NCBI GenBank assembly: GCA_963678485.1
Contig: OY782882.1
Span: forward strand, 1,178,001-1,242,000
Reading direction: 5' to 3'
Origin: CALGYY01 sp963678485
GTDB lineage: Bacteria; Bacteroidota; Bacteroidia; Bacteroidales; CAIWKO01
Length of the DNA stretch: 64,000 bases
The notes beneath the pieces are model-generated. The model saw nothing but the letters and a program-made list of their open reading frames with translations. It searched no databases and had not been told where the DNA came from. Position numbers and translations under genes: made by a program. Of the stretch, positions 8,795 to 16,380 are shown piece after piece (position 1 is the stretch's first letter; every line of letters starts with the position of its first letter).

Positions 8795-9376
8795 ATGAAG
8801 AGCTCCCCATTTTCGCTGGTCGTTAAAGTTTTCCTTTGGGCAGCCATTGGTGTGGTCGTTTTTTACCTTGCCAAAAGTATTTTGGAACCCATATTATTCA
8901 ACAGAGAATTTGAAAAACGTCGCGATGCTGTCATATCCCGATTAAAAGATATTCGCACAGCTCAGCGAACCTATAAAGAGTTGAATGGAGCATATGCTGA
9001 GAATTTTACTATCCTAAGTCAGTTTTTGCGTACTGGTTCCATTCCAGTAATCAGAATGATTGCCGATTCCACCGACACCACCTTTCAAACTCAGATTATC
9101 GACACCTTGAGAAGCGTAAAAGTATTAGACTCTCTCTTCCCCGGAAGGGAGCCCTGGCTGGCAGATTCCATCGCATACGTTCCATTTGCAGATGGAATAA
9201 AATTCGAAATGGAAACAGATAATATCGAAATCGGAAAAGTGAATGTGCCCGTGATGGAAGTCAGTGTAGCCTATAAAGATTTTCTTTACGATCTCGACAG
9301 TGAGCTTTATGATGCTGAAGCCGGACTCAGCATTGGCAGCTTATTCGAACCAACATTAAATGGAAATTGGGAATAA
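8795..9376 (+). CDS. Single-pass membrane protein with pseudopilin-like N-terminal region
   Basis: 193 residues. A short basic-free start is followed by one hydrophobic helix (about residues 8-28) and then by RRDAVISRLKDIRTAQRTYKEL and NGAYAENFTILSQFL. That segment resembles the conserved part after the helix in type II pseudopilins/type IV pilins, but there is no GFTLIE prepilin peptidase site. The remainder looks like a small alpha/beta domain. I did not recognise a named family. The start at 8795 is preferred over 8777 because the upstream codons lie before the promoter box. It is followed closely by the DUF3822 gene, with which it may form an operon. Function unknown. Confidence 0.7.
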   Translation: MKSSPFSLVVKVFLWAAIGVVVFYLAKSILEPILFNREFEKRRDAVISRLKDIRTAQRTYKELNGAYAENFTILSQFLRTGSIPVIRMIADSTDTTFQTQIIDTLRSVKVLDSLFPGREPWLADSIAYVPFADGIKFEMETDNIEIGKVNVPVMEVSVAYKDFLYDLDSELYDAEAGLSIGSLFEPTLNGNWE

Positions 9377-9382
9377 CAACAT

Positions 9383-10252
9383 ATGGAAAAATCAATAAAA
9401 GCTGACCTTATCCTGAATGATCCTGCCTTTAACAAGGAGAGTCATACTGAGTGTTTGTTGGCCATCGATATAGCCTGGGATCATTTGGCCATCGCAGTAT
9501 ATGATCAGTCGCGCTCATTATGGGTTGCTTTCGAATCTTGGCCGATTGGGAAACTGTATTTACCCGGACATTTACTTGAAAAACTAATTCAGGTTAAAGA
9601 ACAATCGCAATTGCTTGCCAATACCTATGCGCAAACCCTTGTGTTATGGGGTGGCCACACCTATACGCTGGTTCCGGGTGCACTTTATGATATTGAGCAC
9701 AGCGATCAGTACTTGAGTTTTGTGCGCACCGTTCACGCGGGAGAATCCATACAACAGGATGCCTTAAAGAATCTCGATGCTTATAATATATACTCAATCC
9801 CTCACATCCTTAAAGAAGGCATCAGTCAGCTCTTTCCCAAAGCCCGCACTCAGCATGCGATAAGCAGTTTTGCCGAAAAACTTTTGATACGCTATAAAAG
9901 CAATGCTGGAAGTCCAACGATAGTGGTAAATCTTTCGGCACTTTCATTCGATCTGGTAGTCCTTAAAGACGGGCACTTACTGTTTTGCAATAGCTTTGAA
10001 TACAGCACGGCTGAAGATGTCCTCTATTACATCCTCTTCGCCTTCGAGCAATTAAAAATCACGCCTACGGAAAGTCATGTACTTGTTTGCGGTGAAATCA
10101 TGAAGCCATCAACCATCGATGATCTCATGAATAAATATATTGGCCGGGTGCAGTTCATTCCAAGAAACCCCAACTGGACTTACAGCTATGTTTTCGACGA
10201 ATTGCCTGGCCATCGTTTTTATAACTTATTGAATATACTACCATGCGAATAA
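9383..10252 (+). CDS. DUF3822 family protein
   Basis: 289 residues, no signal peptide or membrane helix. The opening LLAIDIAWDHLAIAVYD and the later IVVNLSALSFDLVVLKDGHLLFCNSFEYSTAEDVLYYI-type strands are characteristic of the Bacteroidota-specific DUF3822 family. Alternating phosphate-loop-like strands suggest an actin/hexokinase-like fold (inference). The gene overlaps rsmD by 10 bases, an arrangement commonly found for this family, so a link to ribosome maturation is possible but unproven. Confidence 0.75.
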   Translation: MEKSIKADLILNDPAFNKESHTECLLAIDIAWDHLAIAVYDQSRSLWVAFESWPIGKLYLPGHLLEKLIQVKEQSQLLANTYAQTLVLWGGHTYTLVPGALYDIEHSDQYLSFVRTVHAGESIQQDALKNLDAYNIYSIPHILKEGISQLFPKARTQHAISSFAEKLLIRYKSNAGSPTIVVNLSALSFDLVVLKDGHLLFCNSFEYSTAEDVLYYILFAFEQLKITPTESHVLVCGEIMKPSTIDDLMNKYIGRVQFIPRNPNWTYSYVFDELPGHRFYNLLNILPCE

Positions 10253-10821
10253 TTAGTGGAAAATTTCGCGGAAGAAGGCTGAACCCGCCGGCAAACCTAC
10301 CTTTGAGGCCAACAACTGATATGGCAAGAGAAGCATTGTTCAACATATTATATAATCAATACGATTTTGAAGAGATATCTATGCTTGACCTTTTTTGTGG
10401 AACAGGCGCCATCGCTCTTGAATGCAGTTCCAGAGGATGCGATAATGTTACAGCGGTTGATATTAATCCAAAGTGTATCGAATTTATAAAAAAAACCTCC
10501 GCTCTTTGGGGCGCCGAAGGCTTACACGCACTAAAAGCAGATTCGTTCCGCTATTTGGACACCGCACGCCAGCAATGGGATATTATTTTTGCCGATCCCC
10601 CTTATATAATGAAGGAAAGCCTCATTATACCGACGATGGTCGCAGAAAAAAAAATCCTTAAACCTGGAGGTCGCCTTATCATTGAACATCCCATAGAAAT
10701 GGTGTTTAAGTCAGAACCGGGTTTTATTGAGCAACGCAGCTATAGCAGAGTTCAATTCAGCTTTTTTAATTTTGATAATTTCCAGGATACACCAATCGAA
10801 GGATCCGAAGAATCTGTCTGA
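10243..10821 (+). CDS. rsmD: 16S rRNA (guanine-966-N2)-methyltransferase RsmD
   Basis: 192 residues, the usual RsmD length. RsmD methylates the exocyclic amine of G966 in helix 31 of 16S rRNA during 30S assembly. Visible features are the N-terminal MRIISGKFRGRRL and RPTTDMAREALFNIL motifs, the SAM-binding DLFCGTGAIALE (about 49-60), an acidic strand end VDIN, and the catalytic DPPY (about 114-117). It overlaps DUF3822 upstream by 10 bases and the downstream membrane gene by one base (TGATG), so the three are probably cotranscribed. Confidence 0.95.
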   Translation: MRIISGKFRGRRLNPPANLPLRPTTDMAREALFNILYNQYDFEEISMLDLFCGTGAIALECSSRGCDNVTAVDINPKCIEFIKKTSALWGAEGLHALKADSFRYLDTARQQWDIIFADPPYIMKESLIIPTMVAEKKILKPGGRLIIEHPIEMVFKSEPGFIEQRSYSRVQFSFFNFDNFQDTPIEGSEESV

Positions 10822-12239
10822 TGAAACACTCGCAATCACCATTCAACAAAGTACTGACGCCTTATGCAATTGCAATTCTGGTATTACTTAGCCGTATTCC
10901 CTTTTTATGGAATGGCTACGGTACCGAGGAGGACAGCTGGGGTTTAGTGGTGAATTCGTGGGACATCCTTAATGTGGGACATTACGTTTTTTCCCGTCTC
11001 CCCGGGCATCCAATTCAAGAACTACTATTAGCCTTGTTTCCTTTCGCCGGACCCTTTGTCTACAATCTTTTCAGTGCGCTATTTTCGGCGATTACAGTAT
11101 TTTTCTTTGTCAAAATACTTCAGTGGTATCAATTGAAGAATGTTGTCCTTGCCGCACTGACACTGGCATTCACACCCGTCTTTTTTATAAGCAGCACTTA
11201 TACGATTGATTATTGTTATGCACTTGCTTTCATCCTTGCGGCCTATTATGGGCTATTGAAAGGGAATTCATGGATTGCAGCAATTTTACTAGGGTTTGCT
11301 GTGGGATGCAGATTAACGTCTGGTCTGATGGTGATTCCTTTTGCACTTCTAATTGTAGGTGAAGCAAAGAAAAAGCCTTATCAAAAATTACTAATCTTTG
11401 CTTTGCTTTTCGCGTTCAGTGCATTGTTCACCTATGCTCCGGCCCTTTACGAATACGGACTGAGTGTAATAGGAACGTATAAACTGCCCTATCCGCCTTT
11501 AGCAAAAGCGCTCTATAAAGGCAGCATCGGCGTGTGGGGTGTCATGGGCTGTTTGGCATTGTTAGTTGCGTTGATTGCAGCATGGAGGAATCGAAAAAAA
11601 ACGATCTCGCTTTTTACATCATCCTTCAATAAAAAACTACATATAAGCGTGTGGGTGCTCTCCATAGTTTTACAACTCTTGATTTTTCTTCGCCTTCCGG
11701 AAAAATCGGCCTTTCTTATTCCTGCACTACCCTTCCTGATTTTACTAGTTGCCAGCACGATTAAATCATCAAAAGCTTTCATTGCATTCTGTATCCTAAC
11801 GATAATTGCCCCTTTTATTATTAGTGTTAACATTAGCGACAGTAATCGCGGGGCAGACTATTCATCAACTGCAATGATTTTTAAGATGTCGGGGCAGGAG
11901 ATTTTTATCGACCCACTCAATGGGCCCATTTTTTCTGATTACAGCAAACGTAAGAACAAAGCTGCCTTCTGTAAGGAAACACTGGCCATTGCCGACACAT
12001 TGGGCGAACCCGCGGTGATTCTTTGTGGATGGTGGTACAACGAACTTTACGTCGACAGGATGAACAGCACACCCCAACGCAGGATACATTTGACGGCCTA
12101 TTTGGAAGAAGATGCACTAAAATACTACACTCAACAAGGCATTCCAATTTATTACTTACCTGAGACCGACCTTATCAACAATCGCCGATGCGGAAAAGAT
12201 ATTACTGCACTTTATGCAAAACCCTTGTTTGTTGAGTAG
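10821..12239 (+). CDS. Polytopic membrane protein, GT-C-like
   Basis: 472 residues with about 10-11 predicted transmembrane helices and a soluble C-terminal domain from about residue 350. The first loop has YGTEEDSWGLVVNSW, an acidic cluster in the position where GT-C glycosyltransferases carry catalytic Asp/Glu. No specific family was recognised. The start shares its A with the TGA stop of rsmD. It differs in sequence from the GT-C-like proteins at 7264, 39118 and 40512. Substrate unknown. Confidence 0.65.
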   Translation: MKHSQSPFNKVLTPYAIAILVLLSRIPFLWNGYGTEEDSWGLVVNSWDILNVGHYVFSRLPGHPIQELLLALFPFAGPFVYNLFSALFSAITVFFFVKILQWYQLKNVVLAALTLAFTPVFFISSTYTIDYCYALAFILAAYYGLLKGNSWIAAILLGFAVGCRLTSGLMVIPFALLIVGEAKKKPYQKLLIFALLFAFSALFTYAPALYEYGLSVIGTYKLPYPPLAKALYKGSIGVWGVMGCLALLVALIAAWRNRKKTISLFTSSFNKKLHISVWVLSIVLQLLIFLRLPEKSAFLIPALPFLILLVASTIKSSKAFIAFCILTIIAPFIISVNISDSNRGADYSSTAMIFKMSGQEIFIDPLNGPIFSDYSKRKNKAAFCKETLAIADTLGEPAVILCGWWYNELYVDRMNSTPQRRIHLTAYLEEDALKYYTQQGIPIYYLPETDLINNRRCGKDITALYAKPLFVE

Positions 12240-12254
12240 GTAAAGAGGAAATGA

Positions 12255-12324
12255 GCAGACAGGAGTTTCTCCGAGTAATTGACTTCCCAACAATACGAGG
12301 ACAAGACCGCAGACGGACTTTATG
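12255..12324 (+). repeat. Dispersed repeat, copy A
   Basis: A 70-base sequence aligning without gaps to 12465-12534 (58 of 70 bases identical) and, over its last 49 bases, to 25639-25687 (39 of 49 identical). The shared core includes ACGAGGAC, GCAGACGGA and TTTATG. It lies between convergent genes and has no reading frame. Confidence 0.7.
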
Positions 12325-12348
12325 GAACGTTAGTACTTTGATCATATC

Positions 12349-12387
12349 ACCATTCACGAGGTGACTCAAAGTCACCCCGTGAATGGT
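12349..12387. other. Strong 17-position hairpin between repeat copies
   Basis: ACCATTCACG and CGTGAATGGT pair perfectly, and GGTGAC pairs with GTCACC inside, with one A-C mismatch between the two stems and loop TCAAA. The following bases are A-rich rather than a T-run on the plus strand. On the minus strand the run after the hairpin is not T-rich either, so it is not a clear intrinsic terminator. Confidence 0.6.
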
Positions 12388-12464
12388 AAAAATACAATTA
12401 AGAGTCAGTCTATAAACTCAGTGACTGATTATAAAGCTCCGGATGCAAGGCGTACGAAGTGTTG

Positions 12465-12534
12465 GCGGGCAGGAGTTTACTGGCGTAATCGACTGCCCGA
12501 CAATACGAGGACAACGCCGCAGACGGACTTTATG
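12465..12534 (+). repeat. Dispersed repeat, copy B
   Basis: Second copy of the repeat at 12255, exactly 210 bases further on and in the same orientation. Its first half can also form a stem: GCGGGCAG near 12465 with CTGCCCGA near 12493. It ends 9 bases before the stop of the minus-strand lipoprotein gene. Confidence 0.7.
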
Positions 12535-12542
12535 AACAGTCA

Positions 12543-13277
12543 CTATTTAAGTTCAAAATTATTACACCAGCCTTCCCGTACAAGAACAGAAAAATTATCC
12601 CAGGTATAAACATCATTTTTCGCACTCACAGTATACACTCCAGGCTCAATATGACTCAGCGTTACGCAACCAGAGGCTCCACAATCCGGGACACCGGAAT
12701 AAAAATAGCGCACACTGCCGCGAGTGATACCATTTACTTTAACACGAATATCATTTCCAAAATCGAATGATGACCAAATGACCAGACTTCCTGTTCCGGA
12801 TTCTTGAGAAACGCCGTCCCCATCAGCATAGCCATTGCATTTAAGTGCTACGCGATAACATTCACCTTCAGTATTGAGATTTACCCAAAAATCCCACATG
12901 GCGCCAGAATCAGCATACCCAGTAAAATGATAACTTCCCAAAAGTAAAGTATAACTCACCGCATCCGAATTATTCACACCACAATCGGGATAATCAGTAG
13001 GGAAAGAAGTAGTAAATGTTTTCTGATATGTCCCATCTAAATAAAGTTCTGTATTACCTTCAAAACAATCACCATATCTAAATAATGTCACCGTGGCATA
13101 TTTAGTATCGCTAGCATATTCACAACTTCCGTCGTCATGTTCAGCATTCGGATCATAATTGGTTGCGTTGGGATCCGTGCATCCTCTGTCGAAGCATCCG
13201 CTTCCAAGCACAAGCAATGATATTATTCCTGTAAGAATAAATAAGCTGCGCAAATATTTATAGATATGAATGGTCAT
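12543..13277 (-). CDS. Lipoprotein with GCTDPxAxNYxPxAxxDDGSC motif
   Basis: 244 residues. A hydrophobic signal ends in the lipobox LGSGC, so the mature protein should be lipid-anchored. Directly after follows one copy of the Asp/Asn/Cys-rich motif (CTDPNATNYDP then DDGSCEY) that recurs in secreted Bacteroidota proteins and probably binds calcium. Two beta-rich segments (about 55-145 and 155-244) are similar in layout, each with a cysteine pair and YxYxG-type strands, suggesting an internal duplication. The start codon overlaps the stop of the upstream gene (ATGA), so the two form an operon. Function unknown. Confidence 0.75.
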   Translation of the reverse strand: MTIHIYKYLRSLFILTGIISLLVLGSGCFDRGCTDPNATNYDPNAEHDDGSCEYASDTKYATVTLFRYGDCFEGNTELYLDGTYQKTFTTSFPTDYPDCGVNNSDAVSYTLLLGSYHFTGYADSGAMWDFWVNLNTEGECYRVALKCNGYADGDGVSQESGTGSLVIWSSFDFGNDIRVKVNGITRGSVRYFYSGVPDCGASGCVTLSHIEPGVYTVSAKNDVYTWDNFSVLVREGWCNNFELK

Positions 13278-14068
13278 TGATTTGAAGTTTTAAGCATGTT
13301 CCCGAATGCAACTGAAATCCCAAGGTTGTAGTAAATCTCGTGTCCAAAATATGCAGTGAAAGAAGGACAAATATCAACTAAGGTCTGGGTGTGAAAATTA
13401 TATTGAACCCTTACGGGAATTTCAATCATATTCTGACTTACACGAATTGTATGGATAGGATTTTTATCGCGTTTGGTTTCATTAAAAACATAATGATTCG
13501 TTTGCACTTGTGTAACATGATCTCCTGAACTGCCTACATAATCATATACATCGTGACCATTATACTCCTTAAAATATAATTCCTTACGCAGATAAAATGC
13601 TCCGGTGCCGATTTCCGGTCCACCTAGTTTTGTTTCATAAATCTGCCAACTTGCAAATAATCCAACACTCATGGTACTAGTCGTGACACGCGCATCGTCC
13701 ATCAGGTATGTTGTCCGGTCGATGGTTTCGGTGAGATTCGCTTCATTCAGTAAACTGAGGTTTTCCCCTTCTGGTATATGAAAGCCAGCACTGTTGATTG
13801 CAGTTCTGGAACCTCTTCCAAAGGTGCCAAAGGATAGTTTAAAATCTGGAGAGATATGAAATTTCTTTATGGTAAACCGAGTAAATACATTGACCGTTGG
13901 AAGTGCAGCATTCTTATACTTCATAGTATATAAGGGTGGCAAATGTTCATCAATACTCACACCCATATCAAGGCCTAAGCCTAGTCCCATCTGAAACCCC
14001 AGCGATTGCGCTTTAAGCGCGCTTCCCGCTACCATCAGCAACACAAAAAAGATTATTATTTTTTTCAT
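13274..14068 (-). CDS. Exported protein, probable outer-membrane beta-barrel
   Basis: 264 residues from ATG 14068. There is a clear signal peptide (MKKIIIFFVLLMVAGSALKAQ). The mature part alternates short amphipathic strands, such as GFQMGLGLGLDMGVS and IPVRVQYNFHTQTLVDICPSFTAYFG, and ends in a hydrophobic strand, as expected of a small outer-membrane beta-barrel. A longer reading begins at a TTG at 14074 but adds only two codons. A TATTTTTG box lies 18 bases upstream. It is the first gene of a two-gene operon with the lipoprotein, which suggests both act at the cell surface. No named family recognised. Confidence 0.7.
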   Translation of the reverse strand: MKKIIIFFVLLMVAGSALKAQSLGFQMGLGLGLDMGVSIDEHLPPLYTMKYKNAALPTVNVFTRFTIKKFHISPDFKLSFGTFGRGSRTAINSAGFHIPEGENLSLLNEANLTETIDRTTYLMDDARVTTSTMSVGLFASWQIYETKLGGPEIGTGAFYLRKELYFKEYNGHDVYDYVGSSGDHVTQVQTNHYVFNETKRDKNPIHTIRVSQNMIEIPVRVQYNFHTQTLVDICPSFTAYFGHEIYYNLGISVAFGNMLKTSNQ

Positions 14069-14085
14069 ATACAAACTTAAGTCAA

Positions 14086-14093
14086 CAAAAATA
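14086..14093 (-). promoter_or_regulatory. -7 promoter box for the 13274-14068 operon
   Basis: Minus strand reads TATTTTTG (TAnnTTTG) with the ATG 18 bases downstream. It is divergent from the box at 14168. Confidence 0.55.
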
Positions 14094-14167
14094 AGAAAAT
14101 GCTGAAAACTTGTTCGAATTGTGAATTAATATAATATCCTAGCCATAGGTAAGTCATAAGTAATATG

Positions 14168-14175
14168 TACTTTTG
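14168..14175 (+). promoter_or_regulatory. -7 promoter box for the antiporter gene
   Basis: TACTTTTG, 36 bases before the ATG at 14211, matching TAnnTTTG. No clear -33 element was found. Confidence 0.55.
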
Positions 14176-14210
14176 CGGGTGCAATCCAACAATATCCATT
14201 AACGCCACGT

Positions 14211-16274
14211 ATGATAGCCAGCATCATATTTCAGCGCCCTATTACAGAACCGGTATACATCTTTCTGGTGTTGCTTCTGATTATATTTTTCGCTCCGAAG
14301 GTACTGAAGTTTTTACGCATTCCCGGCATTGTCGGTTTTATCCTCGCAGGTGTTGCTTTGGGTCCTAATGGATTGAACATTATTGGAAACTCAAGTGGCA
14401 TTGAGCTCTTTTCGACCATTGGCCTGCTGTACATCATGTTTCTTATTGGTCTTGAAATCGATCTTGTTGACTTCAGAAAGAACCGTTCAAAGAGTTTCAT
14501 TTTTGGAGCAATGACATTCTTTGTCCCACTAATCATGGGATATGTTGTTTGCCGATATATTATTAAACTTGAATTTGTTCCTGCGCTACTACTGGCGAGT
14601 ATGTTTTCAACTCACACCATGATATCATATCCCATTGTGAGTCGCCTTGGACTATCCCGTCACCGCACCACCAATATTGTTGCAGGAGGCACCATCATTA
14701 CTGATACTGCCGTGCTGTTATTGCTGGCACTTATTGTGAATTCTGTCCACACACACTCAAACCCTTACTTTTGGGTGCGACTGGTCGTTTCTATGGGTTT
14801 GCTGATATTTACTTTATTCTGGTTATTTCCGCGTATCAGCAAATGGCTTTTTCGGAAACTTGAAGGAGATGGTGGCGGGCAATATTTATTATTATTGCTC
14901 GTCCTTTTTATTGCTGCATGGCTTTCGAAGGAAGCGGGCATTGAGCCAATGATTGGCGCCTTTCTCGCAGGTATTGCGATGAACCGACTTGTACCGGCAG
15001 CAAGCAGTCTGATGAACCGTACAAAGTTTATCGGCGACACCTTATTCATTCCATTTTTTCTTGTTGGAGTTGGTATGGTGGTGAATCTGCGGGTCTTTTT
15101 CCTGGGAACAGAAGCACTGATCATTGCAGCTATCCTCATTGTCACCGCCATCATAAGTAAGTTTTTTGCTGCATGGTTTTCTCAATTGATATTCAGATTT
15201 AATCGCACTGAGCGTAATCTCATGTTTGGCCTTAGTGCATCTCACGCTGCGGCTACTATCGCCCTGGTTCTGGTTGGTTATAAACTTGAAATTCTTGACA
15301 TCAACATTCTGAACGGAACGGTTGCCGTAATCTTTGCAAGTTGCATTATCAGTAGTTTTGTAACGCAGAATGCAGGTCGTAAACTTGCGATACAGGATCA
15401 TGTTGCGCCTGACGCAGAGCATAAAGCCCAGCGAATACTTGTACCATTGGCGAATCCTGCAACCATGCGTCAGCTATTAAATTTTGCTGCACTCATTAAA
15501 GATCCTGAATCCCCGGAGCCAATCTATCCATTAAGCGTTATTGTGGGAGATATCGACAGCGAAGCCTCCCGCGAGCAATTACTACAAATGAATCATAATG
15601 TGGCAGAGTCGCTGGCTAGTTCCGATCGTCGTGGAATACGCTTCTTTTCTGCAACCCGTGTTGATATCAATGTTGCTAATGGAATCAATCGTGCAATCAA
15701 AGAACTCATGATTACCCATGTTGTACTTGGTTGGAATGGAAAAACATCGACTTTGAATTTTATTTTTGGGACGCTGCTCGAAGGTGTGCTGCCTAGAAAT
15801 AACCAATTAATTGCGATTTCCAAGCTTGATCAACCGGTTTACGGAATGCGTAAAATTGTAATGGTTCTGCCGCCCAATGCCCAATTCGAGACAGGTTTTA
15901 AAGATGTACTTTCGGTCGTCGCCAATCTTGCACGACAGAATTCAGCCAAAGTATTGATTGTTGGAAACGCAGAAGGCGTCGCCGCAGCAGAAAAAACCAA
16001 ATCACATATGCGAAATGGTTTTGCCTCAGACACCTTTGTTGTTGAAGAAATGAAAGAACTCACTGCCATTGAAAGTCAGATAAGGCAAAGCGATTTAAGC
16101 ATCTTTGTGGCAGCTCGTCCTCGCACTCTTTCCTATTGCAATTATATCGCGCATCTGCCGCGCACTTTGAGCAGAAGCTTCCCCGAAAATGATTTTGTTA
16201 TTTTGTATCCCCAGCAATCCATCGTTCTGGAATCAATTCAACATCCTACCCCAGTAGTGGAAGATAAAAATTAG
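14211..16274 (+). CDS. CPA2-family cation:proton antiporter with USP-like C-terminal region
   Basis: 687 residues. The first 400 or so form 12-13 hydrophobic helices with the Kef/NhaA-type pattern: IPGIVGFILAGVALGPNGL in helix 2-3, GLLYIMFLIGLEID, and later GIEPMIGAFLAGIAMNRL. The C-terminal 270 residues are soluble and look like two universal-stress-protein-like alpha/beta units (ILVPLANPATMRQLLNFA; KIVMVLPPNAQ). This arrangement is known from Bacteroidota Na+/H+ or K+/H+ antiporters, where the cytoplasmic domain is probably regulatory. The transported ion cannot be told from sequence. It is a stand-alone gene with its own promoter box. Confidence 0.88.
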   Translation: MIASIIFQRPITEPVYIFLVLLLIIFFAPKVLKFLRIPGIVGFILAGVALGPNGLNIIGNSSGIELFSTIGLLYIMFLIGLEIDLVDFRKNRSKSFIFGAMTFFVPLIMGYVVCRYIIKLEFVPALLLASMFSTHTMISYPIVSRLGLSRHRTTNIVAGGTIITDTAVLLLLALIVNSVHTHSNPYFWVRLVVSMGLLIFTLFWLFPRISKWLFRKLEGDGGGQYLLLLLVLFIAAWLSKEAGIEPMIGAFLAGIAMNRLVPAASSLMNRTKFIGDTLFIPFFLVGVGMVVNLRVFFLGTEALIIAAILIVTAIISKFFAAWFSQLIFRFNRTERNLMFGLSASHAAATIALVLVGYKLEILDINILNGTVAVIFASCIISSFVTQNAGRKLAIQDHVAPDAEHKAQRILVPLANPATMRQLLNFAALIKDPESPEPIYPLSVIVGDIDSEASREQLLQMNHNVAESLASSDRRGIRFFSATRVDINVANGINRAIKELMITHVVLGWNGKTSTLNFIFGTLLEGVLPRNNQLIAISKLDQPVYGMRKIVMVLPPNAQFETGFKDVLSVVANLARQNSAKVLIVGNAEGVAAAEKTKSHMRNGFASDTFVVEEMKELTAIESQIRQSDLSIFVAARPRTLSYCNYIAHLPRTLSRSFPENDFVILYPQQSIVLESIQHPTPVVEDKN

Positions 16275-16325
16275 CTGTTCACAATTCCTTGTGAATAATT
16301 CACTCTGAATTCGCCATTTGGTAAA

Positions 16326-16356
16326 TTGATAAGCCGAAAAATTTGACTTACTTTTG
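16326..16356 (+). promoter_or_regulatory. Promoter of rel (TTG-N20-TACTTTTG)
   Basis: A -33-like TTG at 16326-16328 is spaced 20 bases from TACTTTTG at 16349-16356. The ATG at 16381 is 24 bases after the box. The TTG at 16354, which would lengthen the reading frame, is part of the box itself. Confidence 0.6.
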
Positions 16357-16380
16357 CAAAAGATAGCAAATGCGAACGAA

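Noticed and set aside
12349..12387. Hairpin as an intrinsic terminator for the 10821-12239 gene
   Set aside because: No T-run follows on the plus strand; it is listed as a hairpin only.
14165..14368. Short plus-strand frame before the antiporter
   Set aside because: It overlaps the promoter box and the start of the antiporter in another frame.
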